Shown: piece after piece, positions 9,083 to 17,712 of the stretch
Numbering within the stretch: the stretch's first letter is position 1
Layout of the letters: every line of letters begins with the position of its first letter
Origin: Gemmatimonadota bacterium
GTDB lineage: Bacteria > Latescibacterota > UBA2968 > UBA8231
Direction of reading: 5' to 3'
NCBI GenBank assembly: GCA_028875335.1
Contig: JAPPEF010000327.1
Span: 1 to 64,000 of the forward strand
Length of the DNA: 64,000 bases
Notes under the pieces: generated by a model
What the model was told of the DNA's origin: nothing
The model's database searches: none
What the model saw: the letters and a program-made list of their open reading frames with translations, nothing else
Translations under genes and position numbers: made by a program

Positions 9083-12000
9083 GTGGACCGGCAGGTCTTT
9101 ACCTCCAAGGCGCTTGCTGCCTTCCTGCTGCTGTGGGGATGTGGGCGAGAGCCTGATTTCCCAGCAGCCGATCCGCCCCTGCGCCCGCAAGAGCGGTCGG
9201 TGCCGACAGTCCGCTTCACCGACGTCACCGAGGCCGCTGGTATCCATTTCAAGCATACCAGCGGTCTTTCAGGCCGGAAGTACGGGGTGGAAGCCCTCGG
9301 CTCGGGGGCAGCTTTTTTCGATTACAATGGCGACGGGCACATGGATCTCTACGTCGTCAACGGAGCCGATCTACCCGGTCACATATCGCCCCAGCCGCCG
9401 CGCAATGCGCTCTACCGCAACCGAGCAGACGGACGTTTCGTTGAAACGGCGGCCGGGGTCGCCGATACCAGTTACGGCATGGGCTGTAGCGCGGGTGATT
9501 ACGACAACGATGGAGATGCCGATCTCTTTGTCGCCAATTTTGGCACCAACGTGCTCTACCGCAACGAAGGCGGTCGCTTTGCCGACGTCACAGCCGCAGC
9601 CATCCCGGATAGCGACCGCAGTTGGTCCACTGGCTCGGCTTTCGCCGATTACGACTTGGACGGCGACTTGGATCTCTACGTGGCCAACTATCTCGACTAC
9701 CAGTTCGAAACCGATCCCCTCGATGAAAACGGTCGCCTGAAGAAAGATAGGCGTCACTACGCCCCCACTGAATACCCCGGTCGGCGCGACTTTCTCTATC
9801 GCAATGAGGGCGAAGGTCGCTTCGTCGATGTCACCGAAGAAGCGGGGCTTTTCAGCCTCGAAGGACGCGAGTTGGGTGCCGTCTTTTTCGACTGGGACGG
9901 CGATGGCGATCCCGATTTATTCCAAGCCAACGACGCCACGCCTAATTTTCTCTACCGCAACGAGGGGGACGGCTCTTTCAGCGAAATCGGCTTGGCGGCC
10001 GGCGCGGCCTACAACGAAGCGGGCAAACCCGAAGGGGGCATGGGTGCCGACATTGCCGATACGGACGGAGACGGTCATCTAGAGATCGTGGTGACCAATT
10101 TTCAGTGGGAGAGCAATACCCTCTACCAAAGCAAGGGAGACGGTTTATTGCGCGATCGGTCCACCGCTTCGGGGTTGGGGGCACCCAGCTTCAACCGATT
10201 GGCTTTCGGAGTCAACTTCTGCGATTTCGACCGCGACGGCGACCCGGATCTCTACGTGGCCAACGGCCACATCGACGACAATATCGCCACTTTCGACCCT
10301 CAGGTTTCACATGGCCAACGCGACCAGCTTTTCCTCAACGATGGCGAGGGGCGCTTCGCGGAAATCTCCGCGCAAGCGGGTCCTTTTTTTCAGCGAACCA
10401 TGGTGGGGCGCGGCGCGGCTACGGCGGATTACGATAACGACGGCGACGGCGATCTCTTCGTAGTCAACAGCAACCAGCCCGCCGTGCTGCTGCGCAACGA
10501 TACGGCGACGGCAAACCACTGGCTCGCTCTGCGCTTGGTCGGCACTCGCAGCAATCGGGACGGCCTAGGCTCCCGGGTCACCGTGAGGACGGGGGAACGC
10601 GAACAAACGCAGCAAACTCGCAGCAGCTTTAGCTATCTATCGCAGAGCGATCCCCGTCTCTTCTTCGGACTGGGTGCATACGACCGGGTCGACCGGATAG
10701 ACATCGCTTGGCCTTCGGGCATCCGCCAGCAATTAAAAGACGTGGAGGCCGACCAGATACTGGAGATTTTGGAGCCGACAGAGCCGGTCGCAGATCGCAC
10801 ACCCCATGGGGATAGCATCCACAAAAAAACACTCCAAGCAGAAGAGCACTCGGCACTATCCGCATTTGAACTGGAGCGATTCTGGCGGGAAGCTCCTCCC
10901 GTCCTGATCGACGCCGGTCGCTTTGCTCCGCCCGATGGTGCAGACCGCAGCGCGTCTGGCGAGGAAGTCGATGCGCTGACCGCAGTGGTCGCCAGCAAAC
11001 CCAGAGATTCAGACGCCCACTTCCGCTTGGCCGAGTCCCTGTACCGGCTACGGCGCTATGAAGCGGCAGAAAACCATTTCCAAAGAGCCGTCGCCCTCGA
11101 TCCCTCCCATGCCCAGGCTTATACCGGCCTAGGAAAACTCTACGGCGATCGGGGAGATCGAACTAAGGCACTGGCGGCGCTTCAGCAGGCGCTGGCCCTA
11201 GGGAACGAAGCCGTCGCCCATTACTACTTGGGCAATTTTTACGCCAGCCAAGGCTCGTATCAACAGGCTATCTCGCACTACCAGCAGGCTATCGAGCGTC
11301 GGACCGACTACGAGCAGGCCTATATCAACCTAGCCGGCGTCTATGCCCGCCAAACAGAATACAGCACGGCCATTCAGGTCCTGACGCAGGGCGTTGTCGC
11401 GTTGCCCGGCAGCGCCGAACTCAAGTTTCGCCTAGGATGGAATTACTCTGTCCAAGGCCGTCATGCGGCAGCAGTGGAGCAATTCCAACAGGTTATCCGC
11501 TTGGATTCCCAACGCCACCAAGCCTATGACTTTATCGCGCGGATGTACATGGCCGAGGAGAAAAGGGAAGAGGCCCAGCAACTTTTGCAGCAAGCCCTAG
11601 CTGCCCACCCCGCCGCGAGTGCCCTGCTGGCACGATTGGGGGCCTTGCTGCTTGATGCGGGAAATCCCTTCCAAGCCAGCGAATACCTCGAGCGGGCCAT
11701 CCGCGAAGATCCAGATCACGCAGAAGCCTATTACAGCTTAGGGCAGGCCTACTTGCGCACCGGTCTAAGTGATAGGGGCCATGCCGTGCTGCACTACTTT
11801 GAGCTTTTGCAGAATAACTACCGGGAATTACTGGACTTGAAAACGGCCATCGTGCTCAACCCCAGCGATGCCGCAGCGTGCTTCGGGCTGGGCAAGGTGT
11901 ATGGGCGCATCGGGCGCTACGAAGCGGCCCGCCAAGCGTATCTGGCCGTTTTGAAGATCAATCCCAGCCATATCGACGCTCAGAACAACTTGGGCAATAT

Positions 12001-12283
12001 CTATCTGCGCCAGCAGCGTCCACACCAAGCCATCGAGGTTTTCAGCGCCTTGCTACAGGCTGATTCGAGCTATGTGCGAGCGTACAACAACCTCGGCTAT
12101 GCCTATCTGGCCATCAACCAGCCTCAGCGAGCTATCCAAATGTATAAAAAAGCGATTGCGATTGATCCCCAATACGCACAGGCGTACTCTAGTCTAGGCT
12201 CAATCTACATGCAGCAGGGGAAAATTGCCGAAGCGCAGCAACAACTAGCTATCTATAAGGAACTGACTGGGTCTCCACCATAA
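9083..12283 (+). CDS. CRTAC1-like lipoprotein: FG-GAP propeller, ASPIC/UnbV, TPR array
   Basis: The GTG start lies one base after the peroxidase stop. The N-terminus ends in a lipobox (LLLWGC, Cys20), so this is a lipoprotein of 1066 residues. Residues about 40-470 carry repeated calcium-loop motifs of FG-GAP/VCBS type (FFDYNGDGHMDLYVVN, DYDNDGDADLFVANF, DYDLDGDLDLYVANY). An ASPIC/UnbV domain follows (NRDGLGSRVTVRTGE to IDIAWPSGIRQQL, about 495-560). Residues about 640-1060 hold about ten TPR units (AQAYTGLGKLYGDRGDRTKA, HIDAQNNLGNIYLRQ). It closely resembles the protein at 17713-20796. A scaffold on the outer face of the envelope is inferred. Confidence 0.88.
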   Translation: MDRQVFTSKALAAFLLLWGCGREPDFPAADPPLRPQERSVPTVRFTDVTEAAGIHFKHTSGLSGRKYGVEALGSGAAFFDYNGDGHMDLYVVNGADLPGHISPQPPRNALYRNRADGRFVETAAGVADTSYGMGCSAGDYDNDGDADLFVANFGTNVLYRNEGGRFADVTAAAIPDSDRSWSTGSAFADYDLDGDLDLYVANYLDYQFETDPLDENGRLKKDRRHYAPTEYPGRRDFLYRNEGEGRFVDVTEEAGLFSLEGRELGAVFFDWDGDGDPDLFQANDATPNFLYRNEGDGSFSEIGLAAGAAYNEAGKPEGGMGADIADTDGDGHLEIVVTNFQWESNTLYQSKGDGLLRDRSTASGLGAPSFNRLAFGVNFCDFDRDGDPDLYVANGHIDDNIATFDPQVSHGQRDQLFLNDGEGRFAEISAQAGPFFQRTMVGRGAATADYDNDGDGDLFVVNSNQPAVLLRNDTATANHWLALRLVGTRSNRDGLGSRVTVRTGEREQTQQTRSSFSYLSQSDPRLFFGLGAYDRVDRIDIAWPSGIRQQLKDVEADQILEILEPTEPVADRTPHGDSIHKKTLQAEEHSALSAFELERFWREAPPVLIDAGRFAPPDGADRSASGEEVDALTAVVASKPRDSDAHFRLAESLYRLRRYEAAENHFQRAVALDPSHAQAYTGLGKLYGDRGDRTKALAALQQALALGNEAVAHYYLGNFYASQGSYQQAISHYQQAIERRTDYEQAYINLAGVYARQTEYSTAIQVLTQGVVALPGSAELKFRLGWNYSVQGRHAAAVEQFQQVIRLDSQRHQAYDFIARMYMAEEKREEAQQLLQQALAAHPAASALLARLGALLLDAGNPFQASEYLERAIREDPDHAEAYYSLGQAYLRTGLSDRGHAVLHYFELLQNNYRELLDLKTAIVLNPSDAAACFGLGKVYGRIGRYEAARQAYLAVLKINPSHIDAQNNLGNIYLRQQRPHQAIEVFSALLQADSSYVRAYNNLGYAYLAINQPQRAIQMYKKAIAIDPQYAQAYSSLGSIYMQQGKIAEAQQQLAIYKELTGSPP

Positions 12284-12471
12284 AGATGTCCATAACAAGA
12301 GCAGAATTAGCTTGTTATGCAGTTGGATTTTAATTATTTAAGAATATCGTCCATTTAGTCACCATTCTTCAATTTCGCAAGGAGCTCGAAAGGAGGTAGC
12401 GGCTCTCACTAGTTTTTCCGTTGTGCGAGTCCCATCCAAGGGCTTGCCTCACTCTTCAAAAGGAGCCTTTT
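12284..12471 (+). promoter_or_regulatory. AT-rich promoter region and leader of the second CBM9-like gene
   Basis: This 188-base gap holds AT-rich sequence at about 12310-12350, with a weak promoter-like pair TTGTTA and TATTTA 17 bases apart, then GAAAGGAGGTA at 12388-12398, then AAAAGGAG just before the ATG at 12472. The GAAAGGAGGTA element is also present in the leader of the paralogue at 2887-3798. An in-frame GTG at 12423 in another frame could encode a short leader peptide, but nothing supports it. Confidence 0.35.
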
Positions 12472-13389
12472 ATGCGACGCTCGCTGTTACTGGTTGCCTT
12501 TTTGTTGCCTCTCGTTGCGACTTCTTCTTTTGCCCAAGATCCAGTCGAAGTACCGCTCTATTTTGCCGTGGGCATTCCCGACAACATCCTGCCCACCATC
12601 GACGGAGAACGCGATGATTGGGCGTGGGTGGATCCCAGCTTTGAGATAACCAGTACCGATATGTTCATCCTGACCGGCGGAGTAGATGACGCCGACGACC
12701 ACTTCATAGACATTCTGCTCGGCTGGAACGAAGGGCAGAATAGGGTGTACGGCATGGTCCACGTGGTTGATGACTATCTGATCGTGGACAAAAATCCCGG
12801 TTGCACCTTCCGCGATGACAACTGCGAGATTCACTTCGATCCAGATAACCAAGGCGGCGGTCCCTACTCAGCACCCAACGACCAGGACCTACAGCCGGCC
12901 TATCAGATCTGCTTGAGCATGTCCGAGCAGTTCCCCCGGGTGCAGATGTACAATGGTGCCCTTGGCAACTTCGAGCAGGATGCGCTCAATTTCTGGTGGA
13001 CGCATTCGGGCGATTTCGTCCAGAACGTCAATGCCAATGTGGGCAACGAGTACTTTTACGAGTTCAGTCTTCTATTTTTCGATCCGCTGTCGATCAGCGG
13101 CGGTCCCGACGCCAGTACGGAATGGTTCCTGACGCCTGAGTCAACCATCGGCATGGGTATTTCCCTCGACGATGCCGACGAGGGCCTCAACGCCAATGGC
13201 AACGATCCAATGGCTGAGGAGTGCTGCGAGAACGGTTTCTGGTGGCAGGCGTATGTGAGCATGGGCGATCAGTTCGCCAACACGGGCGGCATCCCCGATG
13301 TCTTCCTGACGCCGACAGAAGAAGTGGACACCGCGGTTGAAGCTACTTCTTGGGGTCAGGTGAAAGGCCTGATAGGGGAAGGTCTGTAA
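12472..13389 (+). CDS. Secreted CBM9-like protein (paralogue of 2887-3798)
   Basis: The start at 12472 is chosen for the AAAAGGAG site and the clean signal peptide MRRSLLLVAFLLPLVATSSF; the product is 305 residues. Mature protein begins PVEVPLYFAVGIPDNILPTI, then DGERDDWAWVDPSFEIT, matching the paralogue almost residue for residue. Shared blocks include FDPDNQGGGPYSAPNDQDLQ, QMYNGALGNFEQDALNFWWT and ADEGLNANGNDPMAEECCEN, with conserved cysteines. The C-terminus (TSWGQVKGLIGEGL) also matches. The gene is flanked by its own leader and terminator. A high-copy carbohydrate-binding envelope protein is inferred; CBM9-like fold is my best guess, not proven. Confidence 0.8.
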   Translation: MRRSLLLVAFLLPLVATSSFAQDPVEVPLYFAVGIPDNILPTIDGERDDWAWVDPSFEITSTDMFILTGGVDDADDHFIDILLGWNEGQNRVYGMVHVVDDYLIVDKNPGCTFRDDNCEIHFDPDNQGGGPYSAPNDQDLQPAYQICLSMSEQFPRVQMYNGALGNFEQDALNFWWTHSGDFVQNVNANVGNEYFYEFSLLFFDPLSISGGPDASTEWFLTPESTIGMGISLDDADEGLNANGNDPMAEECCENGFWWQAYVSMGDQFANTGGIPDVFLTPTEEVDTAVEATSWGQVKGLIGEGL

Positions 13390-13419
13390 GCCATTAGATT
13401 GTTTTTCTTTTGTGCCAAA

Positions 13420-13450
13420 AAGGGAGGGCGGGGAGTACCTGCCCTCCCTT
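13420..13450 (+). terminator. GC-rich hairpin terminator after CBM9-like gene
   Basis: Arms AAGGGAGGGC (13420-13429) and GCCCTCCCTT (13441-13450) pair perfectly over ten bases around an 11-base loop, followed by a short pyrimidine stretch. It lies 30 bases past the stop at 13389. The stem resembles that of the terminator behind the paralogue at 2821-2850. Confidence 0.7.
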
Positions 13451-13484
13451 CTTTGGTTGCGATGGGACGTGAGGAGAAAGCCGA

Positions 13485-15395
13485 ATGCGCGCCCTCTTGA
13501 CCGGTGTGGTGCTGGTCGCGGCGATCAGTCTGATAAGCCCGTGGGCCGTGCTCATCGTCAAAGGCTCGCTCCTGACCGGCAATGCCATCCCCGTCATCGC
13601 CGTGCTGTTCTTCTTTGTGCTGACAGCACTGGTCTCGCCCCTGCTCAAATCCCTGAGCCGCCACCTCGCTTTTACCCGCGCCGATCTGATTCTCATTTAC
13701 GCCATGATGCTGGTAGCCGGAGCCGTGGTCACTACCGGCTTTACCGGCGGGTTCATGTCCATCATTTCCGGGATTTATTACTACGCCACGCCCGAAAACA
13801 ATTGGGCTAATCTTTTTATCCCTCACCTCGATTCTCGGGCCACTCCCCAAGACCTCAACGCAGTACACTTGTTTTTCGAAGGGTTGCCTCCAGGCGCTTC
13901 GATCCCTTGGTCTGCTTGGATCATATCACTGGCGGCGTGGACTTCTTTTATGATAGCCTTTTCAGTGGTTACGTTCTGCCTAGGCATTATGCTGCGCGGC
14001 CAGTGGATAGATCGGGAGCGACTGGTCTTTCCACTGACTCAGCTACCCCTAGCAATGATGGAGGACGCCGAGAGCGCAGAGCGGCGCGTCGGTCGTTTCT
14101 TTAAAAGTCGCTTGTTGTGGCTGGGGATTTTGCTCCCTCTATTGTTGCACTCGTGGAATTCGCTGCACAACTACCACGACGCCTTTCAGCCGGTCGCCGT
14201 AAAAGGCAGGATACCCTTGCTCGACGGTCGGATGAGCGTGCCTTTCCTGCTCAATTTTCCCGTGCTCGGTCTGTCCTACCTCATGCCGCTAGGCGTCTCC
14301 TTTAGCCTGTGGTTCTTCTGTATGGTGGGACTGCTCGAACAAAGTGCCTTCGCTCGCATCGGCGTGCAGCTCAGCGGCGGGGATATGTGGACCTCTGGCG
14401 GGGCAAGCCCGCCCCTTTCACTACAGATGTCGGGCGCTATGCTAATACTGGTTTTATTCGTATTGTGGAATGCGCGCCAGCATCTGGGTAGTTTCTGGCG
14501 TCAAGCCTTAGGCCGCGAGGAATCGACCCGGCGGGAATTGCTCGGCCCGCGAGCGGCAGTGTGTGGTTTCTCAGGGGGGTTACTGTTCATGTCAGTTTGG
14601 CTCATAAGCACGGGGCTCGATGTGTATGTAGCCATCCTGCTGGTCGTGGGTGCCTTAGTTGTGTTTATCGGCCTAGCGCGCATAACCTGCGAAGCTGGTC
14701 TGCCCAGTATCCAGACGCCGATGGTGCCCCAGGCTTTTATGATTCGCGGCTTTGGCCCCCAAGTGCTGGGCCTACAGAACATGACCGGCTTGGGTTTGAG
14801 CACGGTGTGGTTGGGAGATACGGCGGCCAATATGATGAATTCAGTGATGCACAGTTTGCGACTGAGCTCCGGCCAAGAGCGGCACTTGCGCCACCTGCCT
14901 TGGGCGCTGCTGCTCGCCCTAGTGATAGCCCTAGCCGGTTCGATCTGGTACACCATGAGTTTGGCCTATACTCACGGCGGTATTAATCTGCACGGCTGGT
15001 ACTTTCGCGGCATTGTGCGCTGGCCCTTCAATCACATGGCCTCACTGGCCAATGCGCCCGAGGCGAGTTTTGCACCGAGGCTGACCTTTATTACCCTAGG
15101 GGCCGGCGTCATGGGCGTGCTGCTCTACCTGCGCCAACGCTTTTTGGCCTGGCCCTTGCACCCCATCGGTTTCCCAGTGTCCAACACCCACCCGATTATC
15201 ACCTTCGGTTGGTTGTCCATCCTGCTGGCTTGGTTGTGCAAGGCGGCGATCCTGCGCTATGGTGGGGTGCGGCTCTACCGGACGATGAGACCCTTCTTTT
15301 TGGGTCTAGCGCTGGGCGAGTTCTCCGCTTCTGCACTCTGGGTCTTTATCGACGGGGCGTTTGGGGTAGAAGGCAATATGATTTTCGTATTCTGA
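13485..15395 (+). CDS. DUF6785/DUF6784-type multi-pass membrane protein
   Basis: A 636-residue integral membrane protein with roughly 12-14 hydrophobic segments. It starts MRALLTGVVLVAAISLISPW. Recognisable blocks are LILIYAMMLVAGAVVTTGFT, YYYATPENNWANLFIPH, FFEGLPPGASIPWSAW and the C-terminal LRYGGVRLYRTMRPFFLGLA. All are shared with the 647-residue protein at 55508-57451, so the window carries two members of this family. The family has no assigned function that I know of; the topology suggests a transporter or membrane enzyme. It follows the CBM9-like gene and precedes a small TPR gene by 33 bases. Confidence 0.8.
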   Translation: MRALLTGVVLVAAISLISPWAVLIVKGSLLTGNAIPVIAVLFFFVLTALVSPLLKSLSRHLAFTRADLILIYAMMLVAGAVVTTGFTGGFMSIISGIYYYATPENNWANLFIPHLDSRATPQDLNAVHLFFEGLPPGASIPWSAWIISLAAWTSFMIAFSVVTFCLGIMLRGQWIDRERLVFPLTQLPLAMMEDAESAERRVGRFFKSRLLWLGILLPLLLHSWNSLHNYHDAFQPVAVKGRIPLLDGRMSVPFLLNFPVLGLSYLMPLGVSFSLWFFCMVGLLEQSAFARIGVQLSGGDMWTSGGASPPLSLQMSGAMLILVLFVLWNARQHLGSFWRQALGREESTRRELLGPRAAVCGFSGGLLFMSVWLISTGLDVYVAILLVVGALVVFIGLARITCEAGLPSIQTPMVPQAFMIRGFGPQVLGLQNMTGLGLSTVWLGDTAANMMNSVMHSLRLSSGQERHLRHLPWALLLALVIALAGSIWYTMSLAYTHGGINLHGWYFRGIVRWPFNHMASLANAPEASFAPRLTFITLGAGVMGVLLYLRQRFLAWPLHPIGFPVSNTHPIITFGWLSILLAWLCKAAILRYGGVRLYRTMRPFFLGLALGEFSASALWVFIDGAFGVEGNMIFVF

Positions 15396-15428
15396 GATTC
15401 TAAGAAGGGGCGCGAAAAGGAAATCCAA

Positions 15429-15905
15429 ATGCGATACTTGCGCTCGCTCAAATTGCTCTTGGTCGTCGCGATCATTGGTGCCGGGCTAGCCTTTTTTGAA
15501 CGGCAGCGTACGGCCGAGCACAGGCACCTTTTGGAACGCACGCACGCACGGGGTCAGCCGCAGCTCAAGGGCACGTCCTTGCGGGAGTTGGCGCAGGTGC
15601 TGCTGGAGCTGTATCCAGAGGGAGCCGAAGCCAATCTGCTGATGGGTACGGCTCTAGCCGATGAGGGGCGGTTGGAGGAGGCCCGGGTGCATCTGGAGCA
15701 GGCGATGGAAGTGGACCGGCGCAATTTGCAGCTACTCTTTTTGTACGCGCGGCTTTTGCTGGATATGGGAGAGGATGCGAAAAAAGTGCAAGAGGTGGTG
15801 GAAGAATTGAATCGGTACTTTCCGCGGTCGCGGGAGAAGGTGGAGCAGTACTTTGGGGAGGCTTCAAAAGGGAAGATGCGGTTTGGCGAGGATGATCTTT
15901 ACTGA
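15429..15905 (+). CDS. Small membrane-anchored TPR protein
   Basis: A 158-residue protein with one N-terminal membrane helix (LLLVVAIIGAGLAFF) and then two to three TPR-like helical pairs (AEANLLMGTALADEGRLEEA, then LLFLYARLLLDMGEDAKKVQ). It lies 33 bases after the DUF6785-type gene with AAAAGGAAA as a plausible ribosome site, so it is probably in the same transcript. A role as a small assembly partner for the membrane protein is possible. It faces a convergent parvulin gene across an inverted repeat. Confidence 0.75.
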   Translation: MRYLRSLKLLLVVAIIGAGLAFFERQRTAEHRHLLERTHARGQPQLKGTSLRELAQVLLELYPEGAEANLLMGTALADEGRLEEARVHLEQAMEVDRRNLQLLFLYARLLLDMGEDAKKVQEVVEELNRYFPRSREKVEQYFGEASKGKMRFGEDDLY

Positions 15906-15968
15906 GAATTAAGAATTAGGAATTCCCGGCCCCAGCCCTAATTCTCAATTCTTAATTCCTAATTCTCA
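15903..15968. repeat. AT-rich inverted repeat between convergent genes
   Basis: Arms of 22 bases at 15903-15924 and 15947-15968 pair with two mismatches around a GC-rich 22-base loop. Each arm begins with the TGA stop codon of the gene that runs into it, so the element fills the whole space between the two convergent genes. It may act as a bidirectional terminator and resembles dispersed short AAT-rich palindromes. Confidence 0.7.
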
Positions 15969-17591
15969 ATGCAGGCGGTCCTCGTAGATGTGAATCTGGT
16001 CGGCGTACTGATCCTTGAGTTTGACCAGTAACGCATCAAAGCGTTCTTGAGTCAGGTCTTGAAGCACGTGGGAGCGCACTCGGCCCCAGACCTCGTCCAA
16101 GCTCTGCTGGCGACTGGGCACCTTGTTGAGCACCTTGAAGACCGTAAAACCCTGCGCGGTTTTGACCGGGCCGACGACCTGGCCGACCTCGGCGTCTTTG
16201 GCTTCCCAACCTAAATTGCCGTACTTGTCGGGGCGCAAAAGCTGAATGCGCCCTTCAGCGCGGCGGATGCGGGTGCTGCGCCGCGAGTAGCGGCGGGCTA
16301 GCTCGCCGAGGTCGCCGCCGCGTTCGATGGCGGCCAACAGCGAGTCCGCCTGGGCGCGGGTATCGACGAGGATTTCGAGGATCGAGATTCGCTCCTCGCG
16401 TACGTAAAGATCCTTGTGCGCCTCGTAGTACGCGCGAATTTCTTCTTTGGACGGTTTGAGCGTTTCGAGTACTCTGATTTGGCGGATGCGCTCGACTAAG
16501 GCTTGGCGACGCGTGGTTTCAATGCCCTTGGCGACGCCCTCGGCCTCGTGGATGCCTATTTCGCGGGCATGGCGGGGCAACAGGACCTTGAGGGCATAGA
16601 GGCGACGGGCGAAGCGGCGCAAGTCGTCCAATTCGCGGATCTCCGCCGGGTTGCGCTCGCTGGTCATGGCGGCCATGAAGTTGTCGAGCGTCCACGGCTC
16701 GCCATCGAGTTCGAGCAGCACTAGCTGGGTCTCCCCCTTTTTGAACGTGGGCATTTGTTCGCCGGCTTCGCTGAGCCGAGCCAAGAGCAGCTCGAAGGTC
16801 TCGCGCCGTTCCGCGATGTCGGCGCGGTTGGCCAATCCTTCGAGGAATTCAAAGGTGGCGAGGGCGTGCTTCTGCTCTTGCATGGCTTTGATGACGGCCG
16901 GGGCCATCTCCTCGAAGGTGACTTTGCGCTCGTCGGTGACGACGAAGACCGAGAAGCCGTCTGGCTCCTGCACGGGACCGATGATCTCGCCAAGTTTGGC
17001 TCCAAATATCTGGCGGCGCAGAACGTAGTTCTTGAAATCGAGGCGGCTCTTCCAGCCAAGGTCGCCGCCTTGCTGGGCGGTGTTGCCGTCGTCGGAGAGT
17101 TCGCTCGCCACGGTGGCAAAGCTGTCGGGGCCGCGCAGCCGGGCGAGCACTTGGTCGATGGCGGCTGGCCCGCTGGCGAGGATGCGGCTCAGGCGGCGCT
17201 GTTGGCCGATGCGGTGCTGCTCAAAGTATTGGCGGGCCTCGTCGCGGCTTATGTCCTCGGCGACAGCGACCACGCCGCGGCGGTACATTTCATCGAGGAT
17301 GAGTTCCTGTTGTCGTTGCGCGACCTTGCTTTTGACTTGGAAGTCGTTTTCTAGGCCGTCTTGGCGAGCGGCCAACAGCAAGACCTCAATGTCGATGAGC
17401 CGTTCGAGTGCTTGGCGCTGGAGGTCTCCCGGAGCGTTTTTGGGAAAGAGCCGCGTGGCGGCGCGCTCGACGCGGTCGCGCTCGATGGTGACGTCGCCGA
17501 CGCGGGCGAGTACGTCTGGGCTGGGCGGGGGTTCGGGAGACGTACAGGCGAAGGGTACAGCAGTGAGCAATAAAAGAAAAAGACGCAGCAA
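15966..17591 (-). CDS. Periplasmic parvulin-type peptidyl-prolyl isomerase lipoprotein
   Basis: A 541-residue lipoprotein; the signal peptide ends at Cys16 (VPFACTSPEPPPS). An N-terminal SurA/PrsA-like helical region (VGDVTIERDRVERAATRLFP) precedes two parvulin-type PPIase domains: about residues 135-235 (RLSRILASGP, GDLGWKSRLDF, FSVFVVTDERKVTFEEM) and about 400-500 (ERISILEILVDTRAQADSLL, LGWEAKDAEVGQVVGPVKTA, QGFTVFKVLNK). This is the arrangement of exported folding chaperones. It probably helps fold the large secreted or surface proteins encoded around it. A second, related gene is at 29684-31270. Confidence 0.88.
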   Translation of the reverse strand: MLRLFLLLLTAVPFACTSPEPPPSPDVLARVGDVTIERDRVERAATRLFPKNAPGDLQRQALERLIDIEVLLLAARQDGLENDFQVKSKVAQRQQELILDEMYRRGVVAVAEDISRDEARQYFEQHRIGQQRRLSRILASGPAAIDQVLARLRGPDSFATVASELSDDGNTAQQGGDLGWKSRLDFKNYVLRRQIFGAKLGEIIGPVQEPDGFSVFVVTDERKVTFEEMAPAVIKAMQEQKHALATFEFLEGLANRADIAERRETFELLLARLSEAGEQMPTFKKGETQLVLLELDGEPWTLDNFMAAMTSERNPAEIRELDDLRRFARRLYALKVLLPRHAREIGIHEAEGVAKGIETTRRQALVERIRQIRVLETLKPSKEEIRAYYEAHKDLYVREERISILEILVDTRAQADSLLAAIERGGDLGELARRYSRRSTRIRRAEGRIQLLRPDKYGNLGWEAKDAEVGQVVGPVKTAQGFTVFKVLNKVPSRQQSLDEVWGRVRSHVLQDLTQERFDALLVKLKDQYADQIHIYEDRLH

Positions 17592-17712
17592 AGAGGCCTC
17601 CTGGTGGAAATTTTTATCTATTCCAACAAATATATTAGCGCCTTAGTGCCGTGTAAATTTGCTAAATGCTAATTAGGTTATTGTAAACAGCAAGCAATTC
17701 TGTATCAAAGTG
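17592..17712. promoter_or_regulatory. Divergent AT-rich promoter region
   Basis: This 121-base gap separates two divergently read genes (parvulin, minus; CRTAC1/TPR, plus). It is much more AT-rich than the flanks and must hold both promoters, but I cannot assign firm -35/-10 boxes. Confidence 0.4.

Noticed and set aside
12423..12617. Frame from GTG 12423 as a gene
   Set aside because: It overlaps the signal peptide of the CBM9-like gene in another frame and has Cys/Arg-rich shadow composition.
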